The position numbers and the translations under genes were made by a program. Shown one piece after another: positions 53,946 through 61,057 of a DNA stretch of 64,000 nucleotides (position 1 is the first letter of the stretch; each line of letters opens with the position of its first letter). This DNA comes from Euryarchaeota archaeon UBA88. GTDB taxonomy: Archaea; Thermoplasmatota; Poseidoniia; Poseidoniales; Poseidoniaceae. The notes below the pieces were generated by a model. It was not told where the DNA came from. It saw only the letters and a list, made by a program, of their open reading frames with translations, and did no database searches. The DNA is taken from the NCBI GenBank assembly GCA_002499545.1, contig DAME01000025.1:1-64000 (forward strand). The letters are read 5' to 3'.

Positions 53946-55162
53946 TGAACCCTAAGACATATCGAAACGATTTCCCAACACTGCGTGAGGACGGAGCTCC
54001 GACGTATTTGGACAATGCATGCGTCACGCTCAAACCGGATTCTGTCGTAACTGCCATCAACGATTATTACACCAAAACGCCCGGGTGTGGAGGGCGTTCT
54101 GTCCATCGATACAGCACCCGTGTCTCTCGTTCAACCATGGAGTCGCGCATCAAACTCCAACGCTTCTTGAATGCGGAATCCTCGAGTGAAATCGTGTTCA
54201 CACGCAATGCAACTCATTCCCTCAACCAGGTTGCCCACGGTCTTTCATGGGAGAAGGGTGACATCGTCCTAACATCCGACAGAGAGCACAACTCAAACCT
54301 CGTTCCATGGTTACAACTTGAACAGGAACAGGGTGTCGACCATCGAGTGGTTCGCTCACACGAAAACAACACGTTCGATATAGAAGAATTTGAACGTGCA
54401 TGCAGTGAAGCCGGTCGACGATTAAAACTGGTATCCATGAGTCAAATTGGTAATCTCGATGGAGTTGAAATTCCGATCAAGGAAGTGGCTGCAATTGCGC
54501 ATGACCATGGTGCATTGGTGTGCGTAGACGGGGCGCAATCCACTCCCCACATGAACGTTGATGTTCAAGAACTCGACATCGATTTCTTAGCACTTTCAAT
54601 CCACAAAATGTGTGGTCCTTCTGGCATGGGAGCGTTGTGGGGAAGGTACGAACTTTTGGACAATCTTCGAACAATTCAATCCGGTGGCCAAACGGTAGCG
54701 AATGCAACATATGATTCAATTGAATGGGCGAAACCTCCGAAGAGATTTGAAGGAGGTCTCGCAAACTTTTCCGGTATGATTGCCGCAGGAGAAGCCATCG
54801 ATTATCTGTCTCAATTTAATCTCGATGAAGTGCATGAGCATGAGATTCGATTGAATCACATTATGACAGATGGAATCAAAGACTTGCCTGGTGTTGAAAT
54901 CATTGGTCCCAAAGATGCTCGACTGCGCGGCGGTATCTGTTCAGTCCTCATGCATGAACTCGAACCTCACGATATCGCTTTACTCTTAGACGAAGCTGCG
55001 GGTGTGATGGTTCGAAGCGGGCAGCATTGCGTTCATTCATGGTTCAATTCTAAAGGCCATTTGAATGGTTCATTGCGCGCATCTGCTTACCTCTACAACA
55101 CCGAAGAGGATGCACGTCTCTTTGCTGAAACCTTTGCAGAAGCAGTGCACGCATTCAGTTGA
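53945..55162 (+). CDS. sufS: Cysteine desulfurase (SufS/CsdA type)
   Basis: 405 aa from ATG 53945; GGAGG at 53933-53937 gives good spacing to it, whereas ATG 53939 would be too near. Class V PLP aminotransferase fold: YLDNACVT at the start (normally YLDNAA), NATHSLNQVA, VDGAQSTPHM, and PLP lysine in LSIHKMCGPSGMGALWG. The persulfide Cys is in RSGQHCVHSWF (normally RxGxHCAxP), so the sulfur-carrying residue is kept. It supplies sulfur for Fe-S clusters or tRNA thiolation. No sufBCD neighbours; an unknown zinc-ribbon membrane protein is fused in the operon. Confidence 0.9.
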   Translation: MNPKTYRNDFPTLREDGAPTYLDNACVTLKPDSVVTAINDYYTKTPGCGGRSVHRYSTRVSRSTMESRIKLQRFLNAESSSEIVFTRNATHSLNQVAHGLSWEKGDIVLTSDREHNSNLVPWLQLEQEQGVDHRVVRSHENNTFDIEEFERACSEAGRRLKLVSMSQIGNLDGVEIPIKEVAAIAHDHGALVCVDGAQSTPHMNVDVQELDIDFLALSIHKMCGPSGMGALWGRYELLDNLRTIQSGGQTVANATYDSIEWAKPPKRFEGGLANFSGMIAAGEAIDYLSQFNLDEVHEHEIRLNHIMTDGIKDLPGVEIIGPKDARLRGGICSVLMHELEPHDIALLLDEAAGVMVRSGQHCVHSWFNSKGHLNGSLRASAYLYNTEEDARLFAETFAEAVHAFS

Positions 55163-55167
55163 TTGCT

Positions 55168-56349
55168 ATGGCCGAAGTTAACGAAGCAGTCGATGAAATT
55201 ACCCAAACGGGTTCAGTTTGGGATGGTGTTGAAACACCTCCTCCTTACATCGTTCCAGACTATGACAGAACACTCGAACATGATATCGTCATCGTTCGAC
55301 GTATTGTAGTGATATCGCTCACGTTGATTCTACTTTCAGCTGTCGTGTATGTGGGAGGGATTTTTCTCGGCGAAAACGGGTTGGTCGGCTACAGACCTGC
55401 TGACTCGGCTTTGGATTCTCAAGAAATTTATGCAGATCTTGTTCAATTTGATGACGATGAACTGACTGGCAAAGGCGTTCGTGTTTGCATCGTTGATTCA
55501 GGATTAGAACCAAACCATCCGGATTTGGATAACCTCGGCATCACGCTTTGGAAAGATTTTGTTCTAGACCGGCCCGACGCTTACGACGATGAGGGGCACG
55601 GAACCAGTATGACTGGGATTTTAGTCGCTGATGGTTGGATGAAAGGTATTGCACCAAACGTCGAACTTCTTGTTGCCAAAGCACTCTCACAAGATGGTTC
55701 GGGCAGTGATGAAGTTGTGGCAGAGGCCATAGATTGGTGTGCGGCAAATAGTGCAGACATCATTTCGCTTTCACTCGGAGGTGCGCCTGGAATTTTACCG
55801 TTTTCATTTGGTGGTGGAAGGTCATCTGAAGACGCTTCCAACGACGCCATAAATCAGGGAATATTTGTCGTCGCCGCTGCGGGTAATGATGGAGGCGATG
55901 ACGATGACGGGGATGTTGCGAGTCCTTGCAGTGTACGAAATGTCATTTGTGTCGGCGGAGTGACGCAATCCGGGACCCACTGGTCGGGTTCTTCCACTGG
56001 AGATAACAACGGTCGATTACTACCGTTTTTGCTTCCACGTTCCGACCCTAATAAGAAACCTGAAGTCGTCGCTCCGGCTCAATCAGTAGCCGTCATCAAT
56101 AACCAAGGTTCGTGGTCGCTGGTGTACGGAACCAGTGCAGCAACGGTGTACGTGACTGGTGCACTGGCATTGTTGCTTGAAAACAACCCTGAATTATCGA
56201 ATTCGACTTCCGAAGCCAACATTCAACAAGTGAAGCAATGGATTCAACAATCAAGTCTTCCCGCTGAAGGACAGACCGACCACGATGATGACTATGGGTA
56301 TGGGCTGCTTCAAATCAAAGAACTCATTAACGCTGCAAACCAGCAGTAA
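55168..56349 (+). CDS. Membrane-anchored subtilisin-like serine protease (S8)
   Basis: 393 aa from ATG 55168. A cytoplasmic 45-residue N-terminus leads into one membrane helix (IVVISLTLILLSAVVYVGGIF), then the protease domain outside. The triad is complete: Asp110 in CIVDSGLEP, His144 in DEGHGTSMTG, Ser323 in YGTSAATVY, with oxyanion Asn240 in AAAGNDGG. No propeptide inhibitor domain is visible between the helix and the catalytic domain, though a short linker exists. It would degrade peptides near the cell surface, complementing the M6 protease. It ends exactly where the convergent methyltransferase-like gene ends. Confidence 0.92.
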   Translation: MAEVNEAVDEITQTGSVWDGVETPPPYIVPDYDRTLEHDIVIVRRIVVISLTLILLSAVVYVGGIFLGENGLVGYRPADSALDSQEIYADLVQFDDDELTGKGVRVCIVDSGLEPNHPDLDNLGITLWKDFVLDRPDAYDDEGHGTSMTGILVADGWMKGIAPNVELLVAKALSQDGSGSDEVVAEAIDWCAANSADIISLSLGGAPGILPFSFGGGRSSEDASNDAINQGIFVVAAAGNDGGDDDDGDVASPCSVRNVICVGGVTQSGTHWSGSSTGDNNGRLLPFLLPRSDPNKKPEVVAPAQSVAVINNQGSWSLVYGTSAATVYVTGALALLLENNPELSNSTSEANIQQVKQWIQQSSLPAEGQTDHDDDYGYGLLQIKELINAANQQ

Positions 56350-57093
56350 TCACTTACGCGTCATCGCTACAAGCGTACCGCCAAACAGTGGCATGAACGC
56401 AATATGATGTGTCGTGTTCGATTTTTCAATCAAACCGATCCAGTGATTGAATCCATCAACCAAAAGAAGGCCATCAGCATCATCCTCGCCAACATCACCC
56501 AAGGGCATATCTGGTTCAACGGTAAACAAGACACCGTTCGGGGCCATGTAGGGAAGAACCTGTTCTACATATCGGCTACGGATTTCGGACGGCCCGTCCA
56601 CAATAATTGCATCAGCACCGGAGCGAAGTGGTGGATTACCAACTTCAATTCCAGTCGACGACGCAGCCTGCCATGCATTGGTTTCGGCCACCAATGCGTC
56701 AACGTTTCCGACAACGATGGTGGTGTATGCTTCAGCATCGTGGCGAAGCATCAATCGACGAAGTATCACGGCAAATTTAGCTCCATCTTCAACGAGTTGG
56801 TACGTTTCAGGCTGAAATCCATCGGTTTGGAAAAGGTCGTAAATCCAGGCACTACGGTGCCCAATACCTGCACCAACCTCAATGATGTTTGATGGACGAA
56901 GACGACCCAGAGCGTCTCGTAGACGACGCAGGACAGAACTTGACCAAGTATTCAATCCCATGTGCTGAAGTTGAATGCCTATGTTAGTCGCTATTTCTGG
57001 TTCATCACGGCTTCGAGAGCCATCTGCAGAGAGTAAATGGGCGAGGACGTTTTCTTTTCCGACCTCTCCATCGCCTCCTTGTTCTTGCGACAT
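56350..57093 (-). CDS. SAM-dependent methyltransferase-like protein
   Basis: 247 aa from ATG 57093. The fold has motif I in IIEVGAGIGHRSAW (GxGxG), an acidic strand end in YQLVEDG, and DAIIVDGPSEIRSRYV before the PNGVLFTVEPD strand, much like class I O-methyltransferases (DUF-type). A substrate cannot be named. An N-terminal 45 residues is polar. Its ATG overlaps the divergent HVO_0476-type gene start in the shared CATG at 57091-57094, so one of the two probably starts elsewhere. Confidence 0.72.
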   Translation of the reverse strand: MSQEQGGDGEVGKENVLAHLLSADGSRSRDEPEIATNIGIQLQHMGLNTWSSSVLRRLRDALGRLRPSNIIEVGAGIGHRSAWIYDLFQTDGFQPETYQLVEDGAKFAVILRRLMLRHDAEAYTTIVVGNVDALVAETNAWQAASSTGIEVGNPPLRSGADAIIVDGPSEIRSRYVEQVLPYMAPNGVLFTVEPDMPLGDVGEDDADGLLLVDGFNHWIGLIEKSNTTHHIAFMPLFGGTLVAMTRK

Positions 57094-57970
57094 GGTAACG
57101 CCTTTCAGTCGACCTCCTTCAATTCTCTCCCCCGATGATGAGCCGGTGGCTTCAAACGGGAGAGATACAGCGCCTTCAACGGGGATAGCCGTGGATGAGG
57201 ATGTCGGAGACGAAGATTTCATCGAAGAGGATGAAATTATTCTCGATAATGCGGTTGAGTGTCCGGCATGCTTACAAGTGACTGGGCACCAAATTTTACG
57301 AGAAAAAGTGAAAGGCAAAGGTATTGACTATTTGGTGAAATGCGATGAATGTGGGAACGTTCAGACGGTTCACATCCGACCACCTCCCGTCATGAAAATT
57401 CCATTTGTCTTGACCGAAGGACCACATTCGTACATGGAGTCAATTGAAATTGACGCTGATGAGATGCTTGAATTGGAAGATGTGTTCCGTCATGATGAAA
57501 AATTGTGGAGCATTAACCAAATCGAAATGACCACGGGTAAAATGGCGAAGAGCGCAGAAGCTGGTTTAATCGCACGGGCTTCGGCACTTCGTGCAGACAT
57601 GGTTCGAGTGAAAATCACGAAAACTCGCGGTGAAGATTCCACCTCTGATGTGTTAGTGGTTCCAGCGGAAACCAAGTACACAGCAGGGTTTCTTATGGAT
57701 TTGGATAGTGAAACTTGGCGTATTCGTGCTATTCATACGGGAAATGTACGCACGCTGCGCGGGACAGTCGAAGCGCCAGAAATTAAGCGCATGTATCTCC
57801 ATGAACCTCCTAATCCTGACTACTTTGAACCTCGAACACCACGTGAACGAAGACAAGCGTGGAAAGAAGGCAGACTCGGATACAACCCCGACCCAATTTT
57901 ACCGAAAGAAATCACAAAGAAAGGTGTTACGCCTACGAATAAGCGTAAGAAGAAGCGACCGAGAAACTGA
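57092..57970 (+). CDS. HVO_0476 family zinc-finger protein
   Basis: 292 aa from ATG 57092, though a start nearer the acidic VDEDVGDEDF (about 57190) is possible. The zinc ribbon CPAC...CDECG lies at about residues 53-85 after an acidic leader, then a beta domain with DMVRVKITKTRGEDS and TWRIRAIHTGNV. The C-terminus is rich in basic residues (NKRKKKRPRN). HVO_0476-type proteins are conserved in archaea with little known; RNA or ribosome binding is plausible from the basic tail. It shares its start region with a divergent gene and its stop abuts that of the ProDH gene. Confidence 0.75.
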   Translation: MVTPFSRPPSILSPDDEPVASNGRDTAPSTGIAVDEDVGDEDFIEEDEIILDNAVECPACLQVTGHQILREKVKGKGIDYLVKCDECGNVQTVHIRPPPVMKIPFVLTEGPHSYMESIEIDADEMLELEDVFRHDEKLWSINQIEMTTGKMAKSAEAGLIARASALRADMVRVKITKTRGEDSTSDVLVVPAETKYTAGFLMDLDSETWRIRAIHTGNVRTLRGTVEAPEIKRMYLHEPPNPDYFEPRTPRERRQAWKEGRLGYNPDPILPKEITKKGVTPTNKRKKKRPRN

Positions 57971-58948
57971 TCAGGGACGGTTTGTCCAAGGCATCAAGAA
58001 GGCTTTTGCAACTTGAGTTCCAATAGTTGGATTTTCTTGGAGGCGTCGAATACTGTATTCATACCACTTCTCACCATACGGAATGTAAACTCGAGTTCTG
58101 TGGCCCTCTTTCGCTAGCTTTCTGCGCATTGGACCCCGAACACCGAGAAGCATTTGAAACTCATATCCGGGCCCCTTCGCATCTCTCTTCTCACCAGCAT
58201 TACTGCGCGGGTCGGCTTTGTCAGGCCCCATCCCGCGCGCTGTAAGGGCTGATTTTGCATACTCGATCACAGGGATATCGTGACTTGCAATAGCGCAATA
58301 TGCACCGGATGCCAGCATTTGGTCAATGCATGCATTGGTAGAATCAACAATGTCTTGGTAGGCTGAAAATGAAATCTCTTCTGGTTCGAGGTAAATTCCC
58401 TTGCATATTCGATAATCTGCAGCAGGACCGAGACTTTGTTCAAGTTGCATGATGTCTTCGAGAGTACGGAACAGTCTACCTTGCAGTACGGTTCCCACAT
58501 TGGTCAAACCCATGGCGTGGAGGTCAACTACTGCTTGAATGGTAGGGGTTGTCACTCGATGGTCTTCCATGTCGAGTCGAACAAACATGTCGTGCTCATT
58601 CGCCATTCGCACCAAAGTTTCGATGTTCTCCATTCCCTTCTTTTCGTCGATCAGCAAACCAAAAGCGGTAGGTTTGATCGATAGGTTTGCGTCAAGACCG
58701 TTTTCGGTAATCGCCGACAAGACAGCGACGTACTCGTCAAGAAAATACTGAGCTTCATCCAGCGTAGTTATTTCTTCTCCGAGTACATCGACAGTGAAGC
58801 AGGCACCCTCTTTGGAAAGTCGGTGCATGATTTTGACAGCATCCTGAATCGTACTACCTGCAACATAGCGCCTCGAGACCCAACCCACAAACCATCGAGG
58901 CATACGGATGGTCATGGCTACGATAGACTTCGAAAACCAGCTTACCAT
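57971..58948 (-). CDS. Proline dehydrogenase (monofunctional)
   Basis: 325 aa from ATG 58948, a start that avoids overlap with the upstream deacylase gene (TTG 59032 is possible). FAD-dependent TIM barrel: FTVDVLGEE near the N-terminus, NLSIKPTAFG, VRLDMEDH, YRICKGIYLEPEE (RxxKGxY), AIASHD and GYEFQMLLGVRG. It oxidises proline to pyrroline-5-carboxylate and passes electrons to quinone. No P5C dehydrogenase is adjacent. With Xaa-Pro peptidase and the secreted proteases this suggests proline catabolism. It lies 49 bp downstream of dtdA. Confidence 0.9.
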   Translation of the reverse strand: MVSWFSKSIVAMTIRMPRWFVGWVSRRYVAGSTIQDAVKIMHRLSKEGACFTVDVLGEEITTLDEAQYFLDEYVAVLSAITENGLDANLSIKPTAFGLLIDEKKGMENIETLVRMANEHDMFVRLDMEDHRVTTPTIQAVVDLHAMGLTNVGTVLQGRLFRTLEDIMQLEQSLGPAADYRICKGIYLEPEEISFSAYQDIVDSTNACIDQMLASGAYCAIASHDIPVIEYAKSALTARGMGPDKADPRSNAGEKRDAKGPGYEFQMLLGVRGPMRRKLAKEGHRTRVYIPYGEKWYEYSIRRLQENPTIGTQVAKAFLMPWTNRP

Positions 58949-58997
58949 AGAGGCACCGATTGCCTGCCACCGGTGGAGCCTCTTGAGGCTTGTCACT

Positions 58998-59978
58998 TCA
59001 AGGGCTGGCTTTGATTGATTCCAGTAACGCAATGATTGACTTCGAAGTGAGCAGCGGGGCGTTCAATGATGAAAGATGGTTTCGAATAGCCTGTCTCTGC
59101 CATCCTTTGAAGGCTTTTTTATCCATAGAAAAGACAATTTTACCTCCAGGATAGGCGGCTTTGGTCGAAGAAAAAGCGGCATTAATCGATTGTTTCCAAT
59201 TACCACCAGGTTCTGAGTTTTCTTCAACTGGTTGTTCAAACGGTAAGGCATATGTTGCTAACATGTGACCAATTCGCAATCCGTGGTGTACTCCCAAGAG
59301 GTTTGCACGTGGTGCATAATGGCCACCTCCCAATGTGATGAGAACTGGAGTTCCTGCGTCGCGGTGCTCGTCCCATGAACCAATACCTGACCCGCCATCC
59401 AAACCGATTCCACGATGAATAATATTCGCAAGCAATTTCGCAGCACCGAAATGACCCCAAGTGTCGGATGTTGAGCCAACTTCGATGAACAATGATGGAA
59501 CGGTGACCCAAGGTCCATGGTGAGTGACTTCAAGAGAAATATCGAACGGTTCTCCCAAATCTGTGTCGCTATGAACTCGAATCAATTCTTGCCACCATGA
59601 AGCCAAACGAGGTGATGGTGGAGGTGCATCACCAGATTTCCCCCCATAGGGTGATGTCGATTCCCTGTCGAGATGGGGCACTCCAATTGGATGAAGCGTG
59701 AGAGAGGGGCGACCACTGACTGCTGAATGGCGTGATGGAAAGATGATTTCGCTCACCGATTCTCCGGTGGCCTTCTTCCAGCGTTGTGCAAGGAAATCCT
59801 GTGACAATATATTCCCAGGTAGAATCCACATACGTGCATCAAGGTTTGAAAAAGCAGGATACCCCTCAACCATACCTTGCGATGTCCATCCACCGATTTC
59901 TTGAAGCGCATCGGCTTGGTTTGTCGATGCTATATCGCTTCCGTTTACAGCAATGAGTACCACAGTCTGCCCGACCAT
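58998..59978 (-). CDS. dtdA: D-aminoacyl-tRNA deacylase (archaeal/plant DtdA)
   Basis: 326 aa zinc enzyme that hydrolyses D-aminoacyl-tRNA. FPSRHSAVSGRPSLTLHPIG is the N-terminal signature, EVTHHGPWVTVPSLFIEVGSTSDTW the catalytic core, and GGGHYAPR another conserved motif. The fold is unrelated to bacterial Dtd. ATG 59978 has no other likely start. The proline dehydrogenase lies downstream; the divergent propeller-like gene starts 75 bp away. Confidence 0.92.
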   Translation of the reverse strand: MVGQTVVLIAVNGSDIASTNQADALQEIGGWTSQGMVEGYPAFSNLDARMWILPGNILSQDFLAQRWKKATGESVSEIIFPSRHSAVSGRPSLTLHPIGVPHLDRESTSPYGGKSGDAPPPSPRLASWWQELIRVHSDTDLGEPFDISLEVTHHGPWVTVPSLFIEVGSTSDTWGHFGAAKLLANIIHRGIGLDGGSGIGSWDEHRDAGTPVLITLGGGHYAPRANLLGVHHGLRIGHMLATYALPFEQPVEENSEPGGNWKQSINAAFSSTKAAYPGGKIVFSMDKKAFKGWQRQAIRNHLSSLNAPLLTSKSIIALLESIKASP

Positions 59979-60053
59979 GCTTCATTGAGAGGCGCTCAAC
60001 TTTTGATACCTCCTCATGCAAGAATTGACATGCAACGGGCACGAGGAGTACGC

Positions 60054-60983
60054 ATGACCGGAGAGGTGCCCGATGCGCTTTCATTCCACCCCTCGGTGAT
60101 TCATCACTGGGATGGAGGATACATCGGTATTGGAATCGACGGTGAATTGGTGAAATTATCCTCCGATCTCGTCGTTGAAGGTCCCGTTGTAAAGCCATTT
60201 CCTACACCTATACATTCCTCTACTGTTCTCGGTGAACAACTCATCTTAACCTGGGTTGACCATGAATTGTTGCTCGCACGAATGTCCTCGATTGATTTGA
60301 ATTCAAAGTTGCAAAACGGACCTGACCGTGGAGAACTTCGAACTCGTCGAGAAGTGAATGTGGCACTGCATCCAGCAGGAACCGTGTGGTCGCATGTCTT
60401 GGACTCTGAGCCGTTGAGTTTGACGTCGAACAATGAATTCTTCACATTTGTACTGTGGAGAAAGGGAATCTATTGCATGGGGATGGATGCTGGCGAGCAC
60501 TGGAGGAAAGAAGAACCAAATTGGCCAGAATTGGGACGGCTTCCATCTGCACAAACCGTTGTGGCTTCTGCCCTTCAAAATGATGAGTTGACGGTTTGGT
60601 CGCGTGGAGGTGGTTTTGCTTCGTACGATGTCAAGACCGGTGAACTGCGCTCCGCGGGTGTTATCGGGTTTCAAGGAATCTTGCAACAGGTTTACTGCAC
60701 TGCAAAACACCAGTTGTTGTGCTATGAAAGTGGAGATGTGCTCTGGGTAGAGGATGGAATTCATCGAGTCCAACAGCGATTCAAGGGCCCAGTTCAGCAC
60801 GCTCTTTGGAATGAGGGGAAGGATGGGTGGAATATCGCTGGATGGAGAGAAGAAGCCATGCTCACAAAAGATAATTGCCTCCAGCGAACATTGGATGAAA
60901 TTCCTGTCCAAGTTCTCGAACACAAAGGAAAGCGGCTATTGGTCCTCAACAATGGTACTTTCATCGAATCAAATTTGTCATGA
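60054..60983 (+). CDS. Probable beta-propeller protein, unknown function
   Basis: 309 aa from ATG 60054; GAGGAG at 60043-60048 sits 5 nt upstream and beats the in-frame ATGs at 59877 and 60030. Repeating short beta units are seen (HHWDGGYIGIGIDGELVKL, GEQLILTWVDHELLLARM, NDELTVWSRGGGFASYDVKTG, HQLLCYESGDVLWVEDG), like WD or Kelch-type propellers, but no canonical WD motif. No signal peptide, so probably cytoplasmic. Function unknown. Confidence 0.6.
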   Translation: MTGEVPDALSFHPSVIHHWDGGYIGIGIDGELVKLSSDLVVEGPVVKPFPTPIHSSTVLGEQLILTWVDHELLLARMSSIDLNSKLQNGPDRGELRTRREVNVALHPAGTVWSHVLDSEPLSLTSNNEFFTFVLWRKGIYCMGMDAGEHWRKEEPNWPELGRLPSAQTVVASALQNDELTVWSRGGGFASYDVKTGELRSAGVIGFQGILQQVYCTAKHQLLCYESGDVLWVEDGIHRVQQRFKGPVQHALWNEGKDGWNIAGWREEAMLTKDNCLQRTLDEIPVQVLEHKGKRLLVLNNGTFIESNLS

Positions 60984-61000
60984 AATGAATTCAACACAGA

Positions 61001-61010
61001 TATTTAAAAA
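61001..61010 (+). promoter_or_regulatory. TATA box for the YHYH surface protein gene
   Basis: TATTTAAAAA lies 48-57 bp before ATG 61058. Initiation about 26 nt further on would leave a leader near 25-30 nt. It is among the clearest archaeal box A matches in the window. Confidence 0.6.
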
Positions 61011-61057
61011 AGCAGCACAGGTGAAGAACTAAATGCTTCAAGTGATGAAATTTACTT

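Noticed and set aside
56975..57091. N-terminal extension of the HVO_0476 gene
   Set aside because: It is antisense to the methyltransferase-like coding sequence and lacks similarity.
59877..60053. Upstream extension of the propeller-like gene
   Set aside because: It overlaps dtdA; a proper ribosome binding site precedes ATG 60054.
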